From Philonthus cognatus (lineage: Eukaryota > Arthropoda > Insecta > Coleoptera > Staphylinidae): a stretch of DNA of 64,000 bases. Shown piece by piece: positions 1 through 9,803 of the stretch (position 1 is the stretch's first letter; each line of letters starts with the position of its first letter). The notes under the pieces were generated by a model. That model saw only the letters and a list, made by a program, of their open reading frames with translations. It had not been told where the DNA came from and did not search any database. The translations under genes and the position numbers were made by a program. The stretch covers positions 32,890,673-32,954,672 of the forward strand of contig OW052250.1 in assembly GCA_932526585.2 (NCBI GenBank), read 5' to 3'.

Positions 1-19
1 TTAAAAATAAATACTTATA

Positions 20-215
20 TTTTGTATTAAATGTAAAATCAATATAAAATTCATATAAACCGCAAATAGTAAGTCTTAATTAATAAAACTACTAAGACAA
101 TAAATATCCATTGAAACAACTACTTCCGGTGCAAATACACCGCCGGATGTTGAATTATACGATGAACACTTAAAAAATCTTATTTGATTTGTTCAATAGT
201 AAATGAACTGTTAGG
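20..215. repeat. F2-family inverted-repeat element, fragment
   Basis: The stretch with ATATCCATTGAAACAACTAC followed by a short GC-bearing piece (caccgccggatg) matches one arm and the centre of the complete F2 element at 52992-53440, and the fragment at 57130-57350. Only one arm is present here. It lies in the intron beyond the last visible Nhe2 exon. No coding potential is evident; the small ORF on the minus strand at 211-438 has no recognisable domain. Confidence 0.6.
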
Positions 216-1006
216 TCAAATTATCTTTAAACAAACTAACAAACGATAAATAAGAATTAAGAAATAAAAGAAAAATAATGTTTAATGAACTTGGCTGAAA
301 TAACTGTGAATATAGTACATTTATAGTGTTGTTCTTTGTCATTTGATAATCATTTCGCGTTTTTAGAACATTGTACAAAATAACTCTAAATGAGTTGTAA
401 ACATTTAAAGCAGAACAAACTGCCAAAAATAAATACATTTATTTAAATATACAATTACAAGCACATTTATGTAGAATGAAAAATTTTGTATAAATCTTCG
501 TTCAACGACATTTATTTTTAATTCCGTACACCAAGATTTTAAAGGTTTCAAAGTAGAGAGATTTGATTGATCCTCTTTTATTTAAAAGTGACCTTGCTTT
601 GAATCGATCCATTAATTAGTCTCGTAATTTAATTAACTGATGCTACAAAATTAAATGTAAAACTCCGATCAATCTTATAAACAGTCCTCTCATGTTTTGT
701 ACTCGTATCACAATGGGGTATTAAAAAAGTTTGTCGCATCAAAAGATTTTATTCAACAAAAATATCAAATATTAATAAAATTTTTAATTCTTTAATCTTT
801 TGTGTGCTTAAAATTTTATAAATTAATTCTGACATTTTTTGTGTGTAAATTTTAGAAATTTAATGTTACGTGATTCGTTTTAGTAAAATTTTTTATATTT
901 GAGTGAAAGAGATGAGACTTATCATAGGATGATGTCGAGAAAATAATAATTAATAAATATAAACATAAATATAAGAATGATGGTGAATACAGACCCTCGT
1001 ATTTAC

Positions 1007-1076
1007 CGTGGGAGAACTGCTTGGCAGTTCCGTTCTGTTGGAATTCTGGAAAACTGACATGGTTGTGTTTGCCATC
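1007..1076 (-). CDS. Nhe2: Na+/H+ exchanger, visible exon 9 (cytoplasmic tail)
   Basis: A short 70-base exon encoding about 23 residues beginning DGKHNHVSFPEFQQNG and ending ...KQFSH plus one base. The acceptor is strong (a run of T followed by gcag) and the donor is G|GTAAAT. The exon begins in phase 0, exactly matching the phase-0 end of exon 4138-4281 (...KKMHK). I recall a similar DGKHNH-type segment in insect Nhe tails, which supports the call, but the short length keeps it the least certain of the nine exons. It ends in phase 1, so the reading frame must continue in an exon to the left of the window. Confidence 0.75.
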
Positions 1077-1830
1077 CTGCAAAAAAAAAACTTACATAAA
1101 TACATTTTCAGCTAAATGTCCCAAGGGCAATGGTAATTATGCATTAATTTTGTTTAATCCAAAAGTCTGTTGCTTGGTAATTGCCTAACGCAAGGAGGGC
1201 AATTACCTAAAGCAAACAGATAAGTTCTTGAATAGACACGTATAATATTAGGTATATGCTTATAATATTTCAACAAAAATAATTTAGAAAAACTTCAAAA
1301 AATGTGACAGATAACATGTCATAAAAGTATAATTTTGTTATATATTAATATAACTTATACAGCACTGCAGTAAGGGGGGGGGGACCAAAGAGGGCGACGG
1401 CCCCAGGCGCACCTAACGGAAGGGCGTTGACGGCGCCAAAATATTTATTAAAAATATATTACCTATAACATACAGACAGATAGCTTTTAGAGTTAATAAT
1501 TGAAGCGTGCCATATGCAAAAAGTTATAAGTGCCAATTTTTAAGTAATGCGTTTTATATACGGAATATGTCTTAAATGTCATGCTTTACTAGTACAATAA
1601 ATGCCGGGGCGATAGTGCTACTACAAGTGGCAGAAATAGAGACTCAATTATCAACACCTCATAAGTGTCATTCACGTTTTATGTTTCTTCTGTAAAACAT
1701 GCCATTTGGTACTTACGACCTTTTGAATATAGCACGCTGCAATTCATGATTTATTTATAGTTTTCCAAACAAGATTACTTTAAAATATTACGATCTTTTT
1801 ACTAAACCTTAACTTGAGGTAAGGGGGAAG
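1077..1830. other. Intron, mostly unassigned; one G-rich patch
   Basis: I see no gene here. At about 1366-1440 a run of G (tgcagtaaggggggg) followed by a GC-rich stretch resembles the end of a hAT-type element, but no partner end was found. The rest is AT-rich intron. Confidence 0.3.
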
Positions 1831-1831
1831 T

Positions 1832-1945
1832 TCTTTGTTATCTACAAATTGTCCCACACCAGTAATTCTTAGTCATCTACAAATTGTCCAACATCTTAGT
1901 TGGTGTAAGTGTGTTCTTAATTATCTAGAAATTGTCCAATACTTG
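1832..1945 (+). repeat. Three short imperfect direct repeats
   Basis: The motif (t)tatctacaaattgtcc occurs three times, as ttatctacaaattgtccc near 1839, tcatctacaaattgtcca near 1873 and ttatctagaaattgtcca near 1921. Spacing is uneven (about 34 and 48 bases). The repeats lie directly upstream of a tRNA-Lys-complementary site at 1964 and could belong to the same element remnant. There is no coding signal; the ORF at 1835-2032 is an accident of these repeats. Confidence 0.55.
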
Positions 1946-1963
1946 CATAGATTTGAGTATTTT

Positions 1964-1981
1964 TGGCGCCCAACGTGGGGC
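1964..1981 (+). other. tRNA-Lys-complementary site (LTR-element primer-binding-site-like)
   Basis: TGGCGCCCAACGTGGGGC is an exact complement of the last 18 bases of mature eukaryotic tRNA-Lys(CUU) including CCA, as I recall that tRNA. gypsy-group LTR retrotransposons use this tRNA as primer, with this motif directly after the 5' LTR. No gag or pol remains nearby, so this may be an LTR-leader remnant rather than an element. Two imperfect relatives occur at 2167 and 3176. Confidence 0.45.
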
Positions 1982-2166
1982 CATGCTAACGCTGGGTCCT
2001 TGTTAGGCGTCATAAATTGCGAAAGTAAATGATAAAAACTTCACACTGAATTAGTGTTCGTACGAAACACGCATAACGCGCATAAAGTAAAATTTTAAGT
2101 TTCAGTAGGCTGGGAGTGGGGAATACTCGTTTAAAAATACTTAAAACGCTTGCATTTGAGGTTTTT

Positions 2167-2184
2167 TGGCGCCCAACGTGAGGC
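2167..2184 (+). other. Second tRNA-Lys-complementary site
   Basis: TGGCGCCCAACGTGAGGC differs by one base from the site at 1964. It is preceded by the string aaaacgcttgcatttgagg and a run of T. The same context recurs before the third site at 3176, so the sites are parts of a longer repeat about 60-80 bases long. Confidence 0.45.
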
Positions 2185-2261
2185 CAGGCCAACACTGTGG
2201 CCCCTACTTGGGTGGGATAAACCGCAAGCATCTAAATTCCCACAGAATCAGTGTTTCGTAG

Positions 2262-2385
2262 GCATAAAGTAAAATTTCAAGTTTAGAAAAGCCTAATTTT
2301 GGATTTGGAACGCTCAGACTTTTCTAAACTCAAAATTTCACTTCATGCTTTGTCTAGGAGTGGAAAGCACTCGTTTAAGCTTAAA
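2262..2385. repeat. Family H hairpin element, diverged partial copy
   Basis: Contains the two pairing arms aaagtaaaatttcaagttta and taaactcaaaatttcacttc around a short centre, followed by the family end motif (t)ctaggagtgga. The arms are shorter and more diverged than in other copies. Confidence 0.7.
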
Positions 2386-2635
2386 AATAAATGCTTATTA
2401 ATTTATTTTTTCTAAAACTTATTGATTAATGACTAAATACGCTTTAATTTGATTCGTCAAATTTTTTATATACTTATTAAGAATTGTAGATTACCGGTGA
2501 TTCAATAAATTAGTGAATCTAAGCCGGTTTACCGATAATTTACCGGGAAATCATGATATTATTATTTCTGGGGTAAAATTCATTAAATACGTTACGTGGA
2601 TAAGTAATAGAATTTAAAGATTTACCTTTACCAAG

Positions 2636-2784
2636 TGTTTTCCACTCCCAGACTAAGCATGAAGTAAAATTTCGAGTTTAGAAAAGCCTGAGCGTTTGGA
2701 TTTGGACGCGTAGCGTCCAAATCCAAACTCAGGCTTTTCGAAACTCGAAATTTTACTTCATGCGCCACGCGTATAAAACACTGA
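2636..2784. repeat. Family H element, single-hairpin copy
   Basis: Starts tttccactcccagactaagc and continues into gaagtaaaatttcgagttta, then a self-complementary tip (ggacgcgtagcgtcc), the opposite arm, and cgccacgcgtataaaacact. The arms pair almost perfectly over about 55 bases. The outer terminal repeats of the family are missing. Confidence 0.85.
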
Positions 2785-3175
2785 CCATATTGTGAAGTTG
2801 TAGATATACTCCTTATGTTTAATAAATTTTAACCAAATCTCGCGCTATCAAAATTCTAGCAATTAACAATAAATTTTAAGGAATACTCATAAGAAAAAAC
2901 ATTTTTATATACTGTTTTCTTTTATTTGTTTTTATTGTCTATAACCTGTCGATCGCCAAATAACTTGGTATGCAAAAGTAGCTCGCGTATGACAAAAGGT
3001 TGAACACCCCTGCTATATTTTCTTCCTATATATGTGCGGAATGTTTCCCGAAGGTTTGGTCATGCCTTTTCGTTCACCCTGTATATATACCATTTGAAAA
3101 TTTTACTTTATGCCTAATCTGGGAGTGAAAAACACTCGTTTAAAAATACTAAAAACGCTTGGATTTGAGGTTTTT

Positions 3176-3193
3176 TGGCGCCCAACGTGGAGC
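3176..3193 (+). other. Third tRNA-Lys-complementary site
   Basis: TGGCGCCCAACGTGGAGC, one mismatch from the first site and with the same upstream context as the site at 2167. It follows directly on a family H end fragment (ctgggagtgaaaaacactcg, from about 3118), so the tRNA-complementary unit and family H ends are adjacent at least twice. Confidence 0.45.
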
Positions 3194-3924
3194 CAGGTTG
3201 ACGTTGTGGCCCCGTTTTTCCTTAACTGTTAACTCAACTTTAACTTTTAACACGCATTAGTTCATAATATTTTACCCCGCAAATATCCTCAAAAATGTTT
3301 CAAATTGCTGTTGTGTATGAGAGTGCTGTTTCTTCAATTAATTTATCTCTTTCTGTAATATTTTCATTCCGAAACGGACTGACATTGATGTTTGTTAAGT
3401 TGGCAGAAATTTAAAAATCATGTGAGCCAACTGAAAGGATTGAAAAGCAGCGATCTTTTTATTTTGAGCCAATTGGATGCAGGGGTCTTTTCACTTAGAG
3501 ATAATTGACCCATCAGCAGTAATAATTCCCCTCGGGCAATTGGCGTTTTTGTAGAATGCCCTGTGAGATGAAAATGAAGCAATTCCATTGGTTGTTTATT
3601 ATTGAAAAAACTCATTAGTGATAATCAATGGTAATATAATGTTAAACGTTAAAAGTGCGATTATTTTCGCAATCTACAACAAGTTAGTCTTACAAAGATA
3701 AATCAAACACTCACTGAAACAAGTACTTCCCGATTTAATACCCCGACGGACATCTCTCCATAAAATTTTATGCGTATATGATTTATGATTTTTATCAAAA
3801 AAAATCGAAACTTCCGTTCGGTATTCTATACAGTATGAGTTTTTTTTTTCATGTTCTCTATGGGGATCTCGGAAACTATATGAGATAGAAAAACGGTTAA
3901 ATAGGCAAAGTAGTGCGGAGCGAC

Positions 3925-4088
3925 CAAACCAAATTTTCAGGCTTTTCTAAACTCAAAATTTTACTTCATGCTTAATCTGGGAGTGGAAGCACTCGTTTAA
4001 AGCTTCAAATTGAAATCTTTAAAAAACAACGAATATCGGAAAATTTACTCCGTATACATATGTAGACTTTAAAGAAAAATTCCATGTA
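3925..4088. repeat. Family H element, right half
   Basis: Runs from accaaattttcaggctttt through ctgggagtgg and caacgaatatcggaaaattt to gaaaaattccatgta, the family's right terminal repeat. The left half is missing. The copy ends about 50 bases from the splice donor of the Nhe2 exon at 4138, so insertion came very close to a functional splice site. Confidence 0.8.
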
Positions 4089-4137
4089 TAACTCTATTTA
4101 TATTCAATGAATTATTTAGTAAAGATTAGAAGCTCAC

Positions 4138-4281
4138 CTTATGCATTTTCTTACTATGTCTCTTATGATGATGTTTCTTATCAGCGACCAGCCTTCTGAA
4201 ATTCAGCTGCATCCTGTAATTGACCTGAGTGGACAAATCCCTGTCGTTGACCGCGTGCCTGCTGTAACTCAGCCTCCGGTG
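4138..4281 (-). CDS. Nhe2: Na+/H+ exchanger, visible exon 8 (cytoplasmic tail)
   Basis: 144 bases, 48 codons, phase 0 at both ends. The peptide starts HRRLSYSRHAVNDRDLSTQV and ends in a basic stretch (KKHHHKRHSKKMHK). The first part is strongly conserved in insect Nhe2 tails. The acceptor is ctttcgcag|CAC and the donor AAG|GTGAGC. It is separated from exon 4350-4488 by a 68-base intron, the shortest in the window. The basic cluster fits a cytoplasmic regulatory tail that could bind lipid or calmodulin-like partners; that is inference. A 26-base copy of the exon/intron border occurs at 6761. Confidence 0.9.
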
Positions 4282-4349
4282 CTGCGAAAGATTCCCTCTC
4301 TAAACTCGTTAGGCATCAAAGAATAAGCAAACGTCAGTTAAATAGTTAC

Positions 4350-4488
4350 CCTCTTGTAAGGCTTGCACAACTCCTCCGCCAGCAGATGGTGGATTTTTGC
4401 GTCTGTCAGATCCTTTCTCGAAGGATTGTACTCCAGCTCCTGCATGTCGATGTTCCAAGTACTTGAGTCCAGCTGGCTGAAACTGGCG
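4350..4488 (-). CDS. Nhe2: Na+/H+ exchanger, visible exon 7 (cytoplasmic tail)
   Basis: 139 bases: one base completes the codon begun in exon 5880-6092 (AG+C, Ser), then 46 codons with WNIDMQELEYNPSRKDLTDA and KIHHLLAEELCKPYKR. The acceptor is tttttccag and the donor is AGG|GTAACT. This NPS+KDLTDA...HHLLAEELC...PY segment is a hallmark of insect Nhe2 tails, as I recall the family. It ends in phase 0 and joins exon 4138-4281 to give KPYKR-HRRLSY. Confidence 0.93.
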
Positions 4489-4499
4489 CTGGAAAAATA

Positions 4500-5100
4500 T
4501 AAAGAAAATACGGGGGGAAATGTATAGTGGAAGTTATTTGCTCACGATTGTATATAAAATGTTGATTAACTAAAAAAACAAGGGGAGGGATTGTTATCTT
4601 GATTATATTTGCACTTTGTTTATTATCAGTAAGGGTGCTTGGTTATTTCATTACAGTTACAGGTGCTCAAATGCAAGTGCTGATAAATAATGTGTGTACA
4701 CACATTTTATTGAAAATAGCTGTTAATTATAGACCATATTTTTTTTTCGTTCGAATAAAAGCTTGATTTTGAAAAAGGTAATTATTTAGGAAAAATGTAT
4801 GGTAGATACTTGAAGAAACTTGAAGACGTAATGCCAATAGTTTTACTTACTTTTCGTTTTTCATGCCATGGAATGAATTCACTTTTCTAAAACCGAAATT
4901 TATTTATGTTGAATTTAATGTTTCTCTCAGAAAATATAAGCTTGGGTGTTTATCGTTTGCGTAGATGTCGATTAATACAAATTTAATGAAGCGTGTATTT
5001 TCAATAAAATGATTTACGAAAAAGTGCATACTAATCATACATCAAATTATTAAAATTTACTGAATTCATGACAATTAAGTGCAAATGTAAATACAGATCT
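4500..5100. other. Intron, nothing recognised
   Basis: AT-rich intron with no ORF, terminal inverted repeat or tandem repeat that I can support. Confidence 0.4.
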
Positions 5101-5110
5101 AATATTTATT

Positions 5111-5640
5111 GTTTTAAGAGGTAGTATGCTGCTATTCAAACGCTTAAAACTCGGCATATTGTTGTCTTTACTACATGCTTATTTATTGATGAAATATTTT
5201 CAAAAATATATACGTTACGGACAAAACACGAAATACGGACAAAACGCGAACTGCCCAATGTTTTTAGACAATAGCCGAATAAAATTGCATTTCGCACATT
5301 GTCAAGACAAAATGCGTTGTGTCTAAAGGCTATTAGACAAAATACTTTTAAAGATTTTGCATTGAAACAAAAAAAGTACTGGAAAACATCACTTTGTTTT
5401 ATAAACAAAGTGACAAATTATCCACTTTCAGATTAAGCATGAAGTAAAATTTCGAGTTTAGAAGAGCCTAAGCAACGGTAAAAGTATTAAATATTTTATT
5501 GATACAAGCAAACAGTGTGCATCTATTTTCCTTAAGTATACCTATTTTTGCAAAATATTTCATCACTAAATAAGGTCGTAGTAAAGACAACAATACTGCG
5601 AGTTTTCTGCGTTTAGATAGCGGCATAATACCTCTTAAAC
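5111..5640. repeat. Foldback element with about 100-bp inverted arms
   Basis: The left arm (5111-5212, gttttaagaggtagtatgct...) is the imperfect reverse complement of the right arm (5540-5640, ...cggcataatacctcttaaac). The match covers about 100 bases with scattered mismatches and small gaps. The ORFs at 5126-5326 and 5136-5408 fall inside this unit and have no coding look. A family H fragment (5425-5475) sits in the middle and was probably inserted later. Confidence 0.8.
5425..5475. repeat. Family H fragment
   Basis: ccactttcagattaagcatg followed by aagtaaaatttcgagtttag is the left arm of the family. It breaks off before the hairpin tip. Confidence 0.7.
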
Positions 5641-5879
5641 AAAAGGGGTTAGTAAAATTTTAGAATTTATATATTTTTAAATTTAAATTAGTGTTAGTTT
5701 TAGACACTGCAAACCCATGCAAAATACTCTTTCTAAATAATTTCAAAACAGTTCGTTGCTAAAGTTCACGAAAAATAAATGCAACATTTACAGTCAATAT
5801 TCAATCTACTGGTACGGTATTTATTAAGTGGGCAGTCAGTGCCTCGATGGTTTACCAGGTTATAATTTTGGGGGCGCAC

Positions 5880-6092
5880 CTGCCGTTGAGGTTACCCGCT
5901 GTGTAGTTTCTGAAGATGGCCGACATGCTTTCAGTTCCGGAAATGTTGCCTATCGTCGAGGCGTTCCTTCGCATGTAATCCATCGCATCCCTCATCGCCA
6001 GTTTTGAGTAGGTTTCCAAAATTTTCGGCTCGGCGCCCTGGTGGTTTCGCAGGAGATACGGCCTGATGCATTTGTTGTCAAAGCGTTTAAAC
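5880..6092 (-). CDS. Nhe2: Na+/H+ exchanger, visible exon 6 (juxtamembrane tail)
   Basis: 213 bases: one base completes the CGG codon, 70 codons follow, and AG is left over. The peptide includes FKRFDNKCIRPYLLRNHQGA, ETYSKLAMRDAMDYMRRN and SGTESMSAIFRNYTAGNLNG. The acceptor is ttttgttgcag and the donor AG|GTGCGC. In SLC9A exchangers the equivalent region follows the last membrane helix and binds calcineurin-homologous protein and phosphoinositides. The basic FKRFDNK segment fits that. Confidence 0.95.
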
Positions 6093-6423
6093 CTGCAACA
6101 AAAAAGATACTGTTGAAAATTAGGTATAATACAATAAATCAATAAATCCATCATTTAGGCATGTTTCTTCTTTCTAGTTTATCATTCATTTAAATATTTA
6201 AATTAAATAGGGAAAAAATAAAACAAACTTCAGTAAACATAGCAAAATCTACTATTCTTTTTATTTTTCTCTCAGTGCTTATCAATAAAACTATCTATAG
6301 AAGACGTGGCTCGTATTATTAAGTCCAAAATTGGCTTAAATAGTCAGATTACAGTAGATTTTCATTCTATTGGTATTATTTCCTTGCTTTAGAGAGCCAG
6401 TGTTTGCTTATACAATGTTTTTA

Positions 6424-7030
6424 AGGAAACGATAAAGCAGACAAATTGGCCAAACAAGGCTGGTCAAGCGCATTCACTGGCCCGGAACCATCCTGCGGCA
6501 TCGCAAAAACCGTAGTCAGAAAATCCAAATCCAAAAAATGGACGGAGACAGACTCTAACCTGGTGGACCAACACACCAGAGCAGAGGCAGGCGAAACAGT
6601 TTCTCAAAAAACAATCGCCGACTTTTACGACCGATCTTCTCAACCAAGAGAGGAAAATGGTAAAGGCTATAGTAGGTTTACTGACAGGATACTGTAGGCT
6701 CAACAAACACATGAGCAAAATAGGTCTGACAGAGGACATGATATGTAGATTCTACTAAGGATTAGAAGCTCACCTTATGCATTTTCACATTGGCACACCC
6801 TGTGCACATCCGACGCATTCTGTGCCAATGTGAGGCCCTAGCAAGAATTAGATATCTAAAGCGAGGCAACACCAAACCAAGCGCAGAGAGCTACACCTAT
6901 GGCTCACTGTCAGGGTTAATAGGACTAATCAAAGAGCAATAGCAATTGATCTATTAAGGTCTCGGTGATAGAGGCTAAGAGGCAGGCCACCCAAACAATT
7001 ATCTATCTATAATCTGTTTTTTTTTTTTTA
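6424..7030 (+). mobile_element. LINE 3' fragment (RNase H and zinc-knuckle end)
   Basis: 5'-truncated non-LTR retrotransposon piece. It opens with GNDKADKLAKQG, the last catalytic Asp block of an RNase H domain, continues with TGPEPSCGIAK, then after frame changes VGLLTGYCRLNKHMSKIGL and ILCQCEALARIRYLKRG, part of a CCHC-like end. The 3' part runs to a T-rich stretch near 7020-7031. The closest relative in the window is the 26980-31305 element (GPEPALGITKK, IGLLTGHVTVK). The frame is broken several times, so it is dead. A short foreign insert lies at 6757-6832. Confidence 0.8.
6757..6832. other. Scar inside the LINE: copied Nhe2 splice junction plus inverted duplication
   Basis: Bases 6761-6786 are identical to 4125-4150, which spans the donor border of Nhe2 exon 4138-4281. 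The match continues imperfectly leftward to about 6753. Directly after, CACATTGGCACA (6786-6797) is the exact reverse complement of TGTGCCAATGTG (6821-6832). The LINE protein similarity is interrupted just here, between DMICRFY and ILCQCEAL. This is the pattern expected of a template-switching repair event. Confidence 0.65.
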
Positions 7031-8040
7031 ATAGGACCAATCAAGTTTGACATTTCAAGAATTTAGTGGTGTGATTCAGGTTGTGTGTTTTAGGTCAGGA
7101 CGAGATTAATGACATGTTATGTTGTAAATCAACTTTTAATTTGTAGGTTATATGAAGAAAAATCTAATATTAATATGACAATTCAATTAACTCACAAAGA
7201 TTACTATTTCAAATATATTTACCTATCACCGCCTTAAATAATTTGTATCCACTACCAATTTAATAAAGTGTCTCTGAGGATCACTCCTTCGAGAGTGAAA
7301 ACACTTCATTCACTCTGTAGTAGATATTAATATTTAAGTAATAAATTTAGAATCATTGACTTTTATTATTTTAATCTATTAAAACCGAAAAGAAATTCTC
7401 ACCATTACAACTTAAATTGCGTTTCTGTTTGCCAAAAACTTTGTAAAAACTAGACCCTCATCTTTGCTCCATCTCTATGTTCTTGTATGTAATACTCATT
7501 GCAGCACATAGTCTCTGATGTGAATCGTGAAAGAAATATCGATGAAAGTCAGGAATGATTGTTTTGAATTATACATTTGGCAGCGTCCTAAGTATTTCTA
7601 TAGAATTCGCCGAGGGCTGTTCTAAATTACGAAAACGAGAATCGATATTAGGACTGTCCCGAGTCTAGGTTAAGGTCGGCCAATATTATATGCGGCCGCA
7701 GCAAAAGTCGCCTTTTATTTATGTCTGCCATGCTCGATAAAAGAAAAGTTTGTGATAGTGTGTATTTTAAGGGGAAGTGTTTAATTATAGTCTCTTGAGA
7801 TAAATTATACATGGACACAAATTTAAAATTTCAAACAATGTACAGAAGTATTTAATCTCTCGGGAAAAATCATACACACAATTTTCATTGAAAGTTTTAA
7901 ATTACTTCTCGCAAACACTTATTAAAAGAACAAGCAAACTGTTTTACAGAATTGTTGAAACATTATAACTCTCATTTTCATAACATACTGTAAGTCACTG
8001 TGAAAAAGTTCAATTTGAAGTTTATAACAAGTGTTTCGCC
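7031..8040. other. Intron, nothing recognised
   Basis: About 1 kb of AT-rich sequence with no convincing ORF, inverted repeat or transposon end. Confidence 0.35.
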
Positions 8041-8044
8041 TTCT

Positions 8045-8087
8045 TGATTAAGCATAAAGTAAAATTTCGACTTTTAAAAAGCCTGAA
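8045..8087. repeat. Family H fragment abutting a LINE fragment
   Basis: gattaagcataaagtaaaat followed by ttcgacttttaaaaagcctg is a diverged left arm. LINE sequence starts directly after it at about 8090, so one probably inserted into or recombined with the other. Confidence 0.6.
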
Positions 8088-8089
8088 CG

Positions 8090-9175
8090 GGTACACTTTC
8101 CCCGGGGAGGGATCTATGATGGATCACTGAATGGCTGGGTTAGTCAGGGACCTGATGTGACTGGCAACAGAACATCGTAGGTAGACTGGCAGACCGCCAG
8201 GAAAATGGTCACCTACGAAAGGGTCAAATGGGTAGTAAACTCATTTGAACCTTTTAAATCGCCAGAGTCTGATGGAATCCTACCCATAATGCTACATCAG
8301 GGATCAGAACTTGAATGGCGAAGGCTCTGCGAGATCCTAAGGGCCAGCATGGCCCTATGATATCTGCCGAGAATATAGAGGCTAACCAGGGCGGTTTTCA
8401 TACCAAAGACTAACAGAACAGAGTATTCTCGTACAAAATTTGTACAGGCCCATTAGTCTGGTGTCATTTGTACTAAAGGCAATGGAAACAATTATGGATA
8501 GGCATATCAGAGATGGGATACAGGTGTCCAACCCATTATCCCAAGATCTATATGCCTATCTTCGATCAACGAAGACAGCTCTTAGCCGACTAACAAGGAG
8601 TGCTGAAACTACTCTGGAAAACAAGGATATCCTACTTGCTGCCTTCTTGGATATAGAAGGTGTATTTAACAATACAATCTTTAACTCCATAACCGCTGCC
8701 CCGAGGAAGCGGGGGTTGGAGGAAACTCGTGTATAAATCAATGCACTGGAGAAATTCAGGAAGCGTTGGGATGACATTGAGGGCTGCAAGCTCTCTAAGG
8801 AAACACTATTGTACCCCAACGAGAGAACAGCGAAACAGTACCTGCAGCTGACCAGGGGAAACCTTAGACGCATAACTGCCGCCCTGGCTGGTCACTGCGG
8901 GATAAACGCACACCTATACAGGGTGGGGATAGTTGACTCTTCATCCTGCAGAGTGTGTAATATGGAAGACGAGACTGCCGGCTATATTCTCAGCGATTGC
9001 CCGGCACTCTCGTCAACTAAAGGCTTCTTACTGGGTCAATGACGGCCTACATAGGGGATCTACCTACCTCGGCTTTGCTAAACTACCTAAAGCAGGGGTA
9101 GGCTGGTTGAGCTGAGGCTAGGTAATCGACGGAAGGAAGCACAATGGGCCTAATGAGGCCTAAGTACAGTGCATA
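8090..9175 (+). mobile_element. LINE fragment, internally deleted (RT core joined to RNase-H-end region)
   Basis: The first part (8090-8735) matches 28790-29430 of the LOA/R1-like element closely: gggtacactttcccc, YRPISLVSFVLKAMETIMDR, AAFLDIEGVFNNT, RKRGLEETRV. At about 8730 the similarity jumps to the far 3' end of a related element: QYLQLTRGNLRRITAALAGH, SSSCRVCNMEDETAGYILSD. The missing middle would hold the YADD box and the RNase H. At the junction, ggaggaaactcg also occurs at 18221 in another fragment, so deletion by short-homology recombination is plausible. Several frameshifts are present. Confidence 0.8.
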
Positions 9176-9803
9176 AATGCGCACTCCTTAAAGAACCAGA
9201 ACCAGCTTTTTATGCATTTTTTAAATTCGCCAAACTGTATGACCCACCTTATATATCTACAATGCAATTATATTAAAAATGATAACGTGCATTATGTCAA
9301 AGAGTAAAAAGCTATTTGACTCAATGCACAAAGAATTCTCAGATTAGTGCGAGTGTTATATATTTCCAATTACTCTAGGAAAAAAAAAGATTGACAGGTG
9401 AAAATAGGTGCGTGTGAGTTCCGATATTAACCCCGATTTAACGAGACATATCGAACCATAATCACGCACGAGTGCACACTAGGAAGAGGATAAGGCAAAG
9501 TAGGTGAGAACATATTCATTTTTAACGTAAATCACCCCCCGAAGAAACTGAGTAGAGGTTAAATGTTCGAAGGGTTGACCTGCGTTTGACCTCTGACGCC
9601 TAAATTATTGCGGAAACAAAGTTGCATACCAACACCAGCCAAAGAGGCAAACATCAATTCAAATTAAAGTATACGCAACCTTAAATACAACATACGGCCA
9701 AATTTCAAAAGTGTATGTTGGGTTGCATACAACAACGGTATAATCATAAGAGGAAACAACAAGACCCGGAGCATTCACATTCGAAATATTAAGTAATAAT
9801 CAA

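Noticed and set aside
1366..1440. hAT-type element end (cagtaaggggggg)
   Set aside because: Only one end is visible, with no partner, duplication or transposase. It is noted only in the gap entry.
1964..1981. Part of a tRNA-Lys gene on the minus strand
   Set aside because: Only the 3' acceptor/T-stem complement matches. It includes the CCA end, which nuclear genes do not encode, and no anticodon or D arm follows. It therefore looks like a primer-binding site rather than a gene.
3418..3615. Possible Nhe2 exon near 3560 (ctcacag acceptor)
   Set aside because: In the required phase 0 it reads only about 15 residues (GILQKRQLPEG...) before a stop and has no similarity to the conserved tail. Exon 1007-1076 fits the phase and the family far better.
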